A stretch of DNA of 64,000 nt from Paralvinella palmiformis (lineage: Eukaryota; Annelida; Polychaeta; Terebellida; Alvinellidae): positions 515,001 through 579,000 of the forward strand of contig JAODUP010000271.1 of the NCBI GenBank assembly GCA_025642065.1. Reading direction: 5' to 3'. The first letter of the stretch is position 1, and every line of letters begins with the position of its first letter. Shown one piece after another: positions 34,930 through 47,770 of the stretch. The notes under the pieces are model-generated. The model ran no database searches and was not told where the DNA came from. It saw only the letters and a program-made list of their open reading frames with translations. Position numbers and translations under genes: made by a program.

Positions 34930-36283
34930 TTCGAATTATTAAAACATATAGCCAACTCAATTTTTCAATTGCTCTGTGGTCACAGTTACAGGTACTACAA
35001 CCCCCCCCCCGTACCATGCAGCGCAAGAACACTGCCAACGAACTGCTTATCATTAAAAACATGCACACGAAGCACTGTCACAGATGAGTTCATTCCTAAC
35101 GCATCTCTGCACTAAATACAATGTCGGATATTGGTTTGCGATTTTACGCGATCCGTTTTAAGATTGCCTAGCGATCCGTGTAACTTGTAGAGCGATTCGC
35201 GACACGATACTGAACAAAATGTCAGTGGCATGAAACTGTCGGTACTTTGAAAGAGCAAAGTCCATTGACCTAAAAGAAAGGTCAATGGCAAAATTATAAG
35301 CATAAAGAGTCAACCCGTAAACACGGCTGTTTTACAGTCACCTTTCTTCATACGACACGCTAAATGGTCTCTAAGTGATTCCCAAACGTGAAAAACGGAA
35401 GACACTTCAGACACAGCAAAGTCGAGATTTCAATCCAGGATCTACAACTCTGTTGCTAATAGTGCTGCTAGTTATGTAGTGGAGTTACAGCTCCCCCCCC
35501 CACCACCTCCCCCTCCCTTAATTGAAAACCTGGATTCCGGGGGCCTTTGAAATTGCATTTCCTCCATTCTCGCTTAAATTTCTTCAGTGTGATAATATGG
35601 GCGACTCAAATGTGTTAAATTTGTCTTTTAAAGGTGTTCAGGTGTATTCTCTGTGTTATTAATTTTGTAATCATAACTTGATGACAACACGTAAGACGTT
35701 TAATAAAACTAATCATCAATTCACCATCGCCGTATATTCCGACGGATACACTCTTTTCCGCGTTCAGTTTGTTTTCTATTTGAAATCGTTATGGAAACAG
35801 TCAATAAATCGACCAGCACTTTCTACACTGTCCTTAAAAGGCCAATAATTATCGTATTAACGAGTAGTTAGTGGCTTGATAAATAATAAAATATACAGAA
35901 TATGGTCGACACATTTTTAAAAAGCTATATAGAGTACAACAGATCTATCATAGATAAATTGATGTCCACTAGAGGTGATCATAAACCAGCTGGTTATTGT
36001 ATATAGTATTGGTATACGAAATTGGATATGACAGAAAATGCTCAAGAAAGATATAGACCATTATTGGCTTCATAGATGGATCATTAGAGGTAAGTGTGGC
36101 AAGTTTTCTCTGTTGGTAATCATGGTCATGTCTACCAAATATATGTAAGGCTCAAGAATGTACGGCCTTATACCAGTAAAAAAGACATCAGTGTTTTAAA
36201 TATCCTCCTGGTACCAGCCAGGTATAACCAATCAAAACAACTTTGTGTAACATTTTTATATAACATTTAAATATTTATATTGT

Positions 36284-36333
<50 letters not shown>

Positions 36334-37555
36334 AAATATAATAAGGTCGACAGTTTAGGTACACATCATCCACCAAATAAATATGGGAATTGTATTAAAT
36401 AATCCATTGAATTATGTGTGTGTGTGTGTGTGTGTCCCTGTGTGTGTGTGTCCCTGTGTGTGTGTGTCCCTGTGTGTGCGTGTGCGCGTGTTTTTGTGAG
36501 GTTATGGCTGTCATACTGAAAGTCATATGTTATGACAATAAACTCTAAATATACGATAATGAATAATATGAAATCAAACATTAGGAAAAGTCTTTTTTCT
36601 TCATATCATATCAGAATTATCGTTGTTTAGAACGGTTTTGATAGACTCCCCCCCCCCCAACATGGTTAATGAATATTCATTTTTCCAAATCACAAAAAGT
36701 AAATAACAACAAACGAATCTCTTGTTATTGACAAAATATAGAATTACTGTTACTGTAAAAAAACAATTTGATCACGTTGAGAACTTTTACAGACAAAGTA
36801 AACAGTCACATGACCCCCGTTGAAAATGATCGACGTAAACATAAGCTTATCATATCAACTTTTTGCCGACAAAATTACTCGCTTTAACCCACAAAATTCC
36901 AAATATAAGAACTAATTGACCAATGAGAGCAAGTAGTCATTGTTTATCAGAATTGTCTGGAAGGCTATTGGCCAGCAAATAATCGCTTTCCGGAAACGAA
37001 CATCGTGACCGGATAATTCCATTTCTCTGGCACTCTTGATGAAACACATAGTCGTGCCCGTCTCATTACAGGAACGCATTTCATCAGTTATTCATACGAC
37101 GGCGTTTATCGAGTTCCCTTTATACTTCGTATGTATTACGTAGATCAGAATTGCTAGGATATAATCTCAGATCTTCAGCATTCTACTACAGCCATTGGCT
37201 GAGTGCATGCCTTTACTAAAATGGAAAGGTAATGGTTATATTTCTAACCAGACGCTGTCCGAGATTCTCGGCATACCAAGACAAAGGCCGTGTAAAAGGC
37301 TAGCTTTTTTTATTTATTATCCTGTCTCCAATTCAGTCGGGATTCATCGTCCAAATGCCGTTTTCGCTTTCAGATTAGCTATAAAGGATAAGCATCGCCA
37401 TTGGTAATAATTGATTGCTGGTGTTGCCATTCAGTCGCCGTGTGGTAGGTTTGTGGCGTGGGCCATAATTATCTAAATACTGTCTAGGAATAGGTTTAGA
37501 GGGCTTATTGTTTGTTTGATGCTTTCTGATCCCTTTGTTCGCATCATATATATTA
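34930..37555. other. Gene-free stretch with TA and TG microsatellites
   Basis: No supported gene. A TA run lies at about 36,284-36,330, and a TG array interrupted by TCCC lies at about 36,416-36,490. Open frames here (for example 37195-37407) lack domain content. Confidence 0.4.
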
Positions 37556-37559
37556 TATT

Positions 37560-38285
37560 GGTTGTAGTATGAATGGCACGACCATAAATCATTTAATATA
37601 TGCGGATGATACCTGTATCATAGCTCCATCACCGACAGCTCTCCAGGAACTGCTTGATATATGTGCTGACGTCGCTATTATTTTGACGGAAAAAAAGAAG
37701 ACAAAGTGTATCTGTTTCAAACCAAATTCGCTGAATGGTTTATTTGCGCCCACTGACTTTTGTGACATTATACATGACAAGCATCAGGATGATGATGATA
37801 TCAGGAGATATGTTAGTTCACTTTATTCAAGAGGGAATATGCTTCAAAACATATTACTCCAGTATTAAAGTAAAATTATTTAGATCATTCCTTTGCAATG
37901 CCTATGGCTGTCATTTGTGGTCAACGTTTAAACAGTATGCATATAAGCGTGTTGTAGTGGCCTTTAATAATATAGACAGAAACATATTTGGTATTTTAAG
38001 GGGGGGGGGGGAGGTATGTCTGCAATTTATGTAAATAATAATATTGATTCATTTGGGGTGCTGGTTCAGAAAAACATTTATAGTTTTAAAACACGTTTAG
38101 GTGCTACTAGCAATTTACTAGTACAATGTATTGTTTCTAGTTTGTTTTATTATCATTCTAGCTCTTGAGCTAGATGGACTAAAATACTCAATTTATAATT
38201 TTGTTATGTGTATTATGAACTTCACTGTATCATAATTCATATGTATATGAAATTTTATATTCTGAAATAAATTAATTGAATTGAA
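37560..38285 (+). mobile_element. Truncated CR1-like LINE
   Basis: The plus strand encodes NHLIYADDTCIIAPSPTALQ, the RT catalytic YADD box (codons 37599-37610), then a KTKCICFKPN strand typical of CR1-like RTs. After a frameshift, frames at 37735-38034 supply SLYSRGNML and FLCNAYGCHLWSTF. The 3' end reads TCTGAAATAAATTAATTGAA. This resembles the tail of the LINE at 1160-2260, so the two likely belong to one family. It is 5'-truncated and frame-disrupted. Confidence 0.8.
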
Positions 38286-38289
38286 TATA

Positions 38290-38307
38290 TGTCGATCATT
38301 TCATTAA

Positions 38308-38350
<43 letters not shown>

Positions 38351-38688
38351 CGCACGCACGCTGGCAAAGTAAATACTTTAGACATGATGCACTTGATAAA
38401 GGTATTAGAATTATTATCATAATATATATTATATGTACTGAGATATATGCTTTATTTCACGGACATCAGTATGTCGGTGACATCAGTATGTCGGTGATAT
38501 CAGTATGGTGACGACACATCTCTCACTGTCGTGACAAACAGTTGACTCCATCTAAATATGACAGATATATCGTTAGCATGTCGGCGTCGGATACTGACAA
38601 TGACAGACAATGTACCATCAGATATCTATAAGATTCCCCCTCTTTTGTTATCTTTACATTGATATATTACCAACAAAATCGTCCCCCC

Positions 38689-38739
<51 letters not shown>

Positions 38740-39000
38740 ATCTGATAACATGTTGTCAAAGGTGACGAATGTTATCGATTTTCTCAGTCTGATTTATGAC
38801 AGTTTTCGTACGTTATCTCATGTGTCTTATAAGAGTGTATATAATGTGTGTGTGTTGATCATCGTGTTGAACAGCGGGACCTTCATGCCACCAATGAGTC
38901 AAATAATGGTCACACACTGCTGTAGGTGTGGGATGATAGTTAAACTAGCCGCACACATTTCCCACAACTGTATGGATCAATAATATCCCAACACATCTAA
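38290..39000. other. Microsatellite-rich spacer
   Basis: TA runs lie at about 38,312-38,343 and a CT run into TA at about 38,687-38,740. No gene recognised. Confidence 0.5.
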
Positions 39001-39004
39001 TAAT

Positions 39005-39110
39005 CCACTCTGGATTCAGTCCCCTGAAGAAACTTTCAGTTTCAATTCACCGTTCGCGATTCTCTGTGTCTGTGCTAATTATACGCAGCTAAGACACACG
39101 CACACGTACA
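39005..39110 (+). repeat. Dispersed ~105-bp repeat, copy 2
   Basis: Same order of blocks as 29507-29637 (CCACTCTGGATTCAGTCCCC, TGAAGAAAC, GATTCTCTGTG, CGCAGCTAAGACACAC). Confidence 0.6.
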
Positions 39111-39199
39111 TAGGTTGAAAGGTTCAAGGTCATATTCGTGCTGTAAAAGTATAATTGACCATCATAATAAATATAGAATAGCTGGTAATGTAGTCATTT

Positions 39200-40204
39200 C
39201 TCACATTGTACCAGATGACTCTCGGCACGCGAGCAGCTGACAAACCTATTGCCAATTGTCACAATAGTTATGTGTCACAAGTCACAACACCCACCGTGCT
39301 GAATTATGTACGTAATACACAAACACGAGCACGGCGCGATGTCTGTAAAATGGTCGTCATGGCAGCAGATTTATACAGAAGCAGTTACGACCAGATATTT
39401 AGAGATTTTTGGCCATCTGTCAGGTTATGTTTGTCTCCCTCAAGGCGGAGACAGGTTGGTTTTTAGTGTCACCTCAGACATTGGCGAGTATTGGGGGGGG
39501 ATGTCTTCCCTCATATTGGCGCCGCTACTGTTGTCATGGCAACATAAAACAATGGCGCACACTCGAAGAGTCTGTAATTAACATAACCGTCCGCTGTTGG
39601 CCAGTACTAGAGGGATAGCATCTCTGTGGGATTCCCCCCCCCCTCTCTCTCTCTCTCTCTGTGTGTGCAGTGATTGGCTGGGTGGTAGTCCGAGCCAGGA
39701 GCCTCCCCTAGCAGGAGGCGATCTGCATATATTACTGTTAGCTGGCTGGAGTACTCATCGAAATAACTCGCGTACACGAACTGGTGCTGATACTGAATGT
39801 CTGGCTGATATCTCAGACGGAGAGAGAGAGAGAGAGAGAGTGAGTCACTCGGAGAGTCAGAGCGAGCGAGCGAGAGAGAGAGAGATACCTACCATTTATC
39901 AACATATATTAATGAACGAGTCAACAAGGTTGTGCTTGTTGTTGTATTATAATACCAACGCATTATATCTATGTGTTACTGATGTGGACTTATCGGATAT
40001 CTGTATTTTTTGTTCTATTCGCCGAATGACTGCCAACACTTCTGAATACGGACTACGCTGTTGTTTATAGATCTAATATGGACTCTGGTGAATTTTCTAC
40101 CTTACCAATCTATGTAGATTTCACACGTTTATAGACGTGGGTGTGGGTGGGTGTGATTACCATGATGACGATCAAGCGGCTTTAGAGAAGTTTGGTGGAA
40201 CAAG
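39200..40204 (+). other. GC-richer region with CT/GA tracts and a strong splice donor
   Basis: This kilobase is richer in G+C than its surroundings. It has a CT/GT tract (39,640-39,668) and GA tracts (39,820-39,885), and ends in a strong donor AACAAG followed by GTAAGT at 40205. A frame open from 40092 to 40204 ends in phase 2, the phase needed by the exon at 49310, but has no ATG. It could hold a promoter or 5' exon of the glycosyltransferase gene A. That is speculative. Confidence 0.25.
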
Positions 40205-40337
40205 GTAAGTTTACAGTTGTCATATTTCTTCTCTTCTGGGGCGGGGGGGGGGGGATTTGTTGTGGATTACGTTCTTCGAATACGCATGTCTCTGTTCTGG
40301 AGCCGAATATTCTGACAGATAGATTAGATGTCGTCTC

Positions 40338-40340
40338 GGC

Positions 40341-40371
<31 letters not shown>
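40338..40371. repeat. (CA)n microsatellite
   Basis: About 34 bases of CA with one AAACA interruption. Another TA run lies at about 40,790-40,827. Confidence 0.85.
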
Positions 40372-40787
40372 AATTCCTCTTTAAAATATATTTTGCTGTC
40401 ATTATAACTGATCATACAGTCTACACCTGCTGTGTGTGTGTGTCTGTGTGCGTACGCGCTTAGCCCTAGGTAATAGGTTATCGTTATTAGAAGGAGATAA
40501 GCCCACTTACCCATGTTTTAGGCTCATTGTTATAGGGAATACAACATGGTATTGTTGATCCAGAGTAATTGTTCGCGATCCCGTCTATATATATACATTC
40601 ATCAATTATACAATATGGACACAATATTAGACTAAAAGTTATAATTTATTGGTTCTGTTCATCCTCCCAAATCACCCACCCACCCACACACACACACACA
40701 CACCCGCCCTCTAGATATCTGGAGAAAAATCGACGCCTTTATCATTTATGGTTAGCTGTTATTATACTGGTGTTATAATAATACTGG

Positions 40788-40828
<41 letters not shown>

Positions 40829-40904
40829 CTCAGTTAGGGTAAAATAATAATATCAAATAACGGTCTTTAATGATAACAATGTTAACTTAGGAACAACCTA
40901 ACAT

Positions 40905-41635
40905 AATACTAACATGAACAATATCGGAGATATGACAGTAACATGAACAATATCTTGGAGATATGACAGTAACATGAACAATATCTGGGATATGACAGTA
41001 ACATAAAATAGATATCAAAAAAATACGGAGATATGACAGTAACATGAACAATATCGGAGATATGACAGTAACATGAACAATATCGGAGATATGACAGTAA
41101 CATGAACAATATCGGAGATATGACAGTAACATGAGCAATATCTGGGATATGACAGTAACATGAACAATATCGGAGATATGACAGTAACATGAACAATATC
41201 GGAGATATGACAGTAACATGAGCAATATCTGGGATATGACAGTAACATGAACAATATCGGAGATATGACAGTAACATGAGCAATATCGGGGATATGACAG
41301 TAACAGCAATATCGGAGATATGACAGTAACATGAAAAGGGCAATATCTGGGATATGACAGTAACATGAACAATATCGGGGATATGAGTAACGAGCAATAT
41401 CGGAGATATGACAGTAACATGAGCAATATCGGGATATGACAGTAACATGAACAATATCGGGATATGACAGTAACATGACAATATCGGGGATATGACAGTA
41501 ACATGAACAATATCGGGATATGACAGTAACATGAACAATATCGGAGATATGACAGTAACATGAACAATATCGGGGATATACAGTAACATGAAAGCAATAT
41601 CGGAGATATGACAGTAACATGAACAATATCGGGAG
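40905..41635. repeat. Minisatellite, ~29-bp unit, about 25 copies
   Basis: The unit reads CATGAACAATATCGGAGATA plus TGACAGTAA. Variants have CTGGG or GGGG in place of CGGAG, GAGC for GAAC, and small deletions. All three minus frames stay open over hundreds of bases because the unit lacks minus-strand stops. Those long frames (to 317 codons, repeated HVTVISPIL) are artefacts of the repeat. Confidence 0.92.
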
Positions 41636-41649
41636 TTAACAGCCAAATA

Positions 41650-43990
41650 ATATATTTGTTCATGAACAGAAGGGCCATTGTGGTATATCGATATCCCCGA
41701 AATGTATCAGAGATATTGTCTCTGGGAGTATTGAATGTTGTGCTAGGCGACGGAAAACACGCTGAATAACCTTTATGTACTGAGGTGAAAATCAATGATT
41801 CGCTGCTGTGGTGACTCATGTGGGGGGGGGAGGCCTTCACATTCCCATATTATTCGGTCTTCAGCTTGCTTCCATCAACGATCCTCCCCCCCCCTCCTCC
41901 CTACTGTACACAATGACGCCTAGCAATTCAACACGATTACCCTGAAGGTGGCGCTATTATTCAATGAGTTACGGTATCTAGCTATAAACAGCTAAAATGT
42001 GGCCATAATACGTCGGATGATATGACACTTAGCACTAGATATTAGAGTGCTACCTTAACCAGTAAAGTTCACCGGGTTTATACCAGCCAGTAAGGTTCAA
42101 TAGTTTTATGAAATAAGAATAGCTAATATTTTATGTATCGTCGACACGATAGATGCTTGATATAAAACATTAATAGGAGTTTCCTATTAATACGACACGA
42201 TTAAAATACGGAGAACAAAATGAGACGATGACCAGACTAGAAACATACACCAGGTGACCTCTAAAAGGACAGCAGATTTTGTAAATTTGTATTCAAGTAG
42301 GTCACATCACATCACATCGGCACCATTACTAAAAAATATTTCCTTTACACCAGGTGTAATATACTTAAAACGACCTGTTTTAATTTGACCGTATCCTGAA
42401 TATTATTGGTATATCATATTTGGTATAAATATTTTTTTTACGGATTCGTATGTCGGATCATCTTTTTGGTTTGTTTTTGTAATCTTATGTCAGTGTAAGA
42501 CGCCTAAAGTAGCGATCAATATTTTATGGCGGACGCAGTTGAATTATTTCATCCTTCAACGTACATCCTTTAATTGTTGAGGCATTACTGTCCGATTGCA
42601 AGACAATCATTTAACCGAGACAATGGAAACATTGAACAAAAACATCTTTGTTTCCTAGTTTAGGTTTGTATGATGATAGTCGAGCTACAACATCAAGCTT
42701 TCTACCGGATTTTGGGTACATTTCGGCTATTTTTAGTTGATGATGTCTACTTAGAGCAGTTTTTTGTTGACCAATATCTTTATCGGATGATTCAACTAAT
42801 CATTCGAGTTGGCCACCAGGTGGCTAATTAATTACACAGTTTTTATCATTAGACTATGCACGCTTCGAGTGGTGACGTCACGCACATAACCGATCAAAAC
42901 AATACCAAAACACACTGCGATGACGTCAGTCACAATCAAATAAAAACGGACAGATTCGAATATTCACAAGGTTGCCCTGTATGGAACCGGATTGCGGTTC
43001 CGGATCTGAATTTTTGTGAGCGCGCAATTAACACGCCCACGTCTTGTACAGTCTTTACCATTTAATAAAATTATAGTTCTGATGAAATTAAAACATCAAA
43101 TGGGTATAATTAGTGGTATCATTAATAGTTTTAATAGATTATTGTATGTTTCGGAGTGGAGGAATTATAGTATTAATGCCCCATAACTAACGGTGATGGA
43201 ATGTGGTGGGAATATTGAAAGCTGAAACAATCCTCCGAGGGTCACCGACATCCCAAGTTCAGTTCAGCCAGGCGGCAGCTCTATTCAATCAGGCCATCCA
43301 GCCAGGTGTTTCGAACTGAGAAATTAATCTCTGGATCGATATTTAAGATAGAGATGTTATAAAGAGAAACCTTTTCGAGTCGCGAACGCAAATCAAAACC
43401 TGAAACGCCTCTCAGGGTATATCCAACTTCCAAGGCTAGATAGCGAGTTTTGGATGACTTGTTGATAATTGACGACTCGCGGGTTCTTTTCTTCACTTTT
43501 CCAGCATCTAAGGCGAACGTTTATGACGAAATTGGAATATGGCGGACGCTAGAAGGAAAGGTGCTAAAAATAATACAGGAACAACGGAAAACCTAATTTT
43601 TATACGTTACTGGTATGCCAGTAATTAGACTGGTGACAGTTTGGAATATGAGAGACGTTACTGTTGTTTACCTGATTGGATTGATTGAGATAGGAAAATA
43701 GACCATAAGTTGGATGACATTATGGAATATTGTTACCTTTGTGTCTAATATATTGTCGGCTTTGTTAGATGTTCATTGTTAGGTCATATGATGATGGACG
43801 TGGTCAATGTACTACAAAAGCCCTGAACAAATAAGTTCTTAGAATGATCGCCCGAGACAGTGGTCTCAACGTAGCAAGTTCTCAGAACGATAGCCTAAGA
43901 CTGTATAGTCTCGACGTGGTAAGTTCTTAGAGTCATAGCCTAAGACCATAGTCTCGAAGTTCTTAGCATAAGACCGTAGTTATCGACGAA
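41650..43990. other. Gene-free stretch
   Basis: No supported gene. It contains homopolymer C and G runs near 41,822 and 41,885, a CTCF-like word at 42,813-42,824, and a short family 2 SINE match (GAGAAATTAATCTCTGGA) at about 43,317. Confidence 0.4.
42813..42824. promoter_or_regulatory. CTCF-core-like word CCACCAGGTGGC
   Basis: It fits the core CCASYAGRKGGC of the vertebrate and insect CTCF consensus. It is also nearly palindromic. One short match in 64 kb is weak evidence and could be chance. Confidence 0.2.
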
Positions 43991-44009
43991 GATGACTGGA
44001 TGAGACTTT

Positions 44010-44205
44010 AAATGATGATTGATGATGATTGATGTTTTACGGCCACTTTTGTGCACATGGTGGGCTAAATGGGCCGAGCGACCTCCAAAGGTGATGAAGC
44101 GAAGTCAAAGATGAAACAACCTTCAGATATGCCCACGTCGAGATTCGAACACGGGTGGTAGTGATCTGTGGTTCAACGCGCTACCGCTAGACCACGGGTG
44201 TGCCC
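44010..44205 (-). mobile_element. tRNA-derived SINE (family 1)
   Basis: Minus strand: CGTGGTCTAGCGGTAGCGCG, GTGTTCGAATCTCGACG (B-box), ATATCTGAAGGTTGTTTCAT, CATCACCTTTGGAGGTCGC, GGCCCATTTAGCCCACCATG, and GTGGCCGTAAAACATCAATC. A well-preserved copy ending in a simple ATC-rich tail. Confidence 0.85.
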
Positions 44206-44254
44206 CATAAGACTTTAGAGAAATACATTTCTATTTTGCTTAATTGGCCAAACT

Positions 44255-44582
44255 TGACACCAAAATTAGTACAACTGCCACAACCCTCAACACTACTACC
44301 ACCACAACTGCCATCACTACTACCACAACCATCACCACTACTACTACAACTATTACCACTACTACTATAACGATCACCACTACTATACTACAACCATCAC
44401 CACTACTACCACAACCATCACCACTACTACAACAACAATCATCACCACTATTAATACCACAATGACCATAACTATCACCGCCACTAATAATAACTACTAT
44501 TACTGAGTACTACATAATTACTACTACTACTACTACTACTAATAATAATAATAAAAAAAAAAATATTATTATTATTATTATT
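44255..44582. repeat. Trinucleotide-rich tract (ACC/ACT, then TAC/TAA/TTA)
   Basis: Degenerate ACC-ACT-ACA repeats run to about 44,500, then pure TAC, AAT and ATT runs. The threonine-rich plus frame at 44244-44465 is a by-product. Confidence 0.85.
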
Positions 44583-45223
44583 ATAATACAGTCTTAAAAA
44601 TATTACTGATGTAGTTTATTATACTTTATATCTATTTAAAGTCGAGATGAGTCTGTTATATTGATCAATATTGTTTATTTGGTAATCAAACAGCTGTCAA
44701 CATTACGTAAACATCCTTTAAATCTAATGATGAGTTACCTCCATCTTCCGACATCAGCTGTATTTAGACAGCTGTTGACTATCTGTCCCATACAGGAAGA
44801 GTATATAACCAGCTTAAAACGGACTTTAAAAATAATACTATATCTGGGCCATGCTATGATACTTTGAGTTTGAAAGCGACAGGTAAGTCATTAGAGTAGA
44901 TGCTTCTTGAAGGCGATCCAACGATAAAGATCTCGATTGATTATCTGGGTACGATTTGGGATTATACTCCTAAACGGATTATTGGTGTGTGTCTGTCTGT
45001 GTGTGTGGGGGGGGGGGGTGTCAGGTAGTTTAATTAACAGGTTTGGTGGGTCAGGTGTATTGTGTTCTTTTCTTTGTCCCTCGTTTTTTTTGCTGCTCAC
45101 TCACTCACTCACTCACTCCATCAACCGATCAGTTAGTTAACCTTACATCCGAAAACTTGGTCCAGCCAATAATACCTTATCTCTTTACCCGACGTACCGG
45201 AGCTATGTGTATCACACAGACCA

Positions 45224-45842
45224 GATCGTTATCTGTAAAGTGTGATACCCCATCAATATGTCATATATTGATCGTTATCTGTAAAGTGTGATACCCCATC
45301 AATCAGTCGTCTATTGATCGTTATCTGTAAAGTGTGATACCCCATCAATTAATCATCTGTTGATCGTTATCTATGAAGTGTGATACCCCATCAATAAGTC
45401 ATATATTGATCGTTATCTATAAAGTGTGATACCCCATCAATCAGTCTCTATTGATCGTTATCTATAAAGTGTGATACCCCATCAATTAATCATCTGTTGA
45501 TCGTTATCTATGAAGTGTGATACCCCATCAATAAGTCATATATTGATCGTTATCTATAAAGTGTGATACCCCATCAATCAGTCATCTATTGATCGTTATC
45601 TTAAAGTGTGATACCCATAAATTTAATCATTTTGATCGTTATCTTAAGTGTGATACCCCATCAATAAGTCATATATTGATCGTTATCTATAAAGTGTGAT
45701 ACCCCATCAATCAGTCGTCTATTGATCGTTATCTATAAAGTGTGACACTCCATCAATTAATCATCTGTTGATCGTTATTTATGAAGTGTGATACCCCATC
45801 AATCAGTTATATATTGATCGCTATCTATAAAGTGTTATACCA
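45224..45842. repeat. Minisatellite, 46-bp unit, ~13 copies
   Basis: The unit is GATCGTTATCTATAAAGTGT followed by GATACCCCATCAAT and a 12-base variable part (such as CAGTCATCTATT). A higher-order pattern is visible: units ending CATATATT, GTCTATT and CATCTGTT recur in the same order about every three units. Confidence 0.9.
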
Positions 45843-46149
45843 AAACAATCAGCGTCATTTACCATCTGTAACAAATAGATACTACATTGTCTCGTCTCCT
45901 ATCAATAACTTGACTACAAAAGGACAATATTTAATTATAGAAATAACATCATCCATTAACGACTACCTGCTACAGGGGACAATTAATCCGATAAACGAAA
46001 TAACATCAAACATAAACGACCACCTGCTACAGGGGACAAATCTTATAGATGAAACATAACAATGTCTCATTACAGTTTATGTATATTAGGTTAACATTTG
46101 ATACCATTTGATATTGTTAATGTCGTTGTTAGAGTTATAGGGATAAAGA

Positions 46150-46370
46150 ATAAATAGTTACAAAAAAAGAAGCCACTGATTAAAGCCATAATATATCCAT
46201 GCTGATAGATATTTCGATTTTGTTGTTTAATTTACACTCACAACCACCAAAGTCAGACTAATGGGTCAAAGTAAATAAGGGGCAAAAGACTTATGGGTCG
46301 AAAGACCGGTGGTGGAGGGGGTGGGGGAGTCCGGAGGCCGAAGGGGCCAAAAACCGGGGGGCAAAGGACC
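46150..46370. repeat. Fragment of the 2276-3333 element family
   Basis: GAAGCCACTGATTAAAGCCA, TAGATATTTCGATTT, TTTAATTTACACTCACAACC and AAATAAGGGGCAAAAGAC follow the right half of the 1.06 kb element. The adjoining G-rich GGGGCAAA...GACCGG stretch resembles the minus strand of 5235-5290. Confidence 0.55.
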
Positions 46371-46410
46371 GGATCTCGTTAAAGTGATATTAAATATGGA
46401 GAGGATGTTT

Positions 46411-47770
46411 AGATCACCACAATAGAACACAATCTGAGCTAGTATAGCAACAATATTGAAGGTAATACGAATGAGGAAAGTTGAGTCAGACCTTTCACTG
46501 GTCGTGATGACTAATTTATAATTGTTACGGTAGATATTTTTGTTTTTAAAATCCGGTTTTGCATTCAGCCGCCAAATATGGACATAGGAGTGGTATGGGT
46601 TTAGTCGGGAATTTTTCAACAGCAAACATCCTGTAGAAAAAAGTATATAAAATAATATGTTAAGTGTAGTGTTATAATACTGAATACACTACAACAATAA
46701 ATATAGATCTGGTTAATTAAAATGTGTTTAACAATATAATTGATGGTTTATGGGATATCGTTCATCAGATAATTTTGAACTTCGAATATGGAATATATTA
46801 AACAGCTCATTTAGATCACGTTACGTGTTATTACCAGGGAGCTTATATAAACAGTCTTTGGTATTAGATTTAAGTGGCGTATCAAAGCGATTTTTGTTGG
46901 GGGGGGGGGGGAATACTTCGATGCTACTCTAAAATATAAAATTCCTTATTAAAACTGTGGATCAAACTAATTCTCGGAATTGAATATGTTCCGTCAGTCA
47001 GAACTGTGATATTATTAATCGCGAACCAAATTACAATATGCAAATAATTTAATTTCCCATTCGCTGAGGCTCTAAGCAGAAATTAGAGGAATGTTTATGA
47101 ATATTCGAATCTGTTCGTTATCAGTCGACAATTTCCACCGCATGGAGTTATTTATTGACGTCATCAACAAGCGTGTGTGTTTTATAGTCGCACGTGAGGA
47201 TAAACCTTGAGGCTAACATTTCGTTTTGTTGCCTGTAGCCTGAGTACCTTTGAAGACTATTCTTTCTGCGGGTCTGTACATATTGTATTCTGTAATAAAT
47301 CATCCACATGGCAGCCAGATCAAAGTAAATCGTGTAAACACAAACTTATTACGAGGTTTCTGCCTGCAAAAAAATCAATTTATGCATCGACAGAGTGACT
47401 AATCACAATCAACGTTATCAGATATGGAGCGAATACTTGACGAATACTCTCTTATCAATACTAATGTGTGTGTGTGTGTAAAATATTGTTGTTTTAATAA
47501 AATCACACAGTTAATAATAATATAAAATGACCAGAATTAATATGATCTATAGTTTAAATAAAGAATAATAAAATATGATATTTTTAGTAGGATGAAGATT
47601 TAGAAAGAATGTTTTTTTAATGATTTTTCTCGTGGAGCCAGAATTTTACTGGCTCGATGAATTGATATCGGTCGCTCTCGGGCACAATACTTTGAACAAT
47701 TAATGATCATCGTAAATAGAAGTCAACTTTTTTGTGCCTCTCTCTCTCATGTCATGAACATGAAACTATT
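46411..47770. repeat. 1.36-kb tandem duplication, unit 1
   Basis: Starts AGATCACCACAATAGAACAC and recurs at an offset of exactly 1360 bases at the start. Differences from unit 2 are scattered single bases plus length changes in the G run (~46,900) and the CT run (~47,740). It contains TGACGTCA (~47,157, CRE-like) and CACGTG (~47,191, E-box). No reliable coding frame: the same short frames (60-119 codons) occur in both units only because they are copies. Confidence 0.92.

Noticed and set aside
39206..40070. Several overlapping plus frames (69-157 codons)
   Set aside because: They arise from a GC-richer, stop-poor region with CT/GA tracts. Different frames overlap and none shows a domain.
40887..41840. 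Minus-strand 317-codon frame, and overlapping 245- and 203-codon frames
   Set aside because: They are translations of a 29-bp minisatellite that is free of stops in all three minus frames. The repeated HVTVISPIL has no domain and the frames drift with unit indels.
42856..43065. Plus frame of 69 codons
   Set aside because: It lacks a recognisable domain or neighbouring splice signals.
44881..44886. Strong donor (GCGACAG, GTAAGT) as a 5' exon of copy A
   Set aside because: In the phase needed by the 49310 exon, an in-frame stop lies about 24 bases upstream with no ATG between, so only a non-coding exon would be possible.
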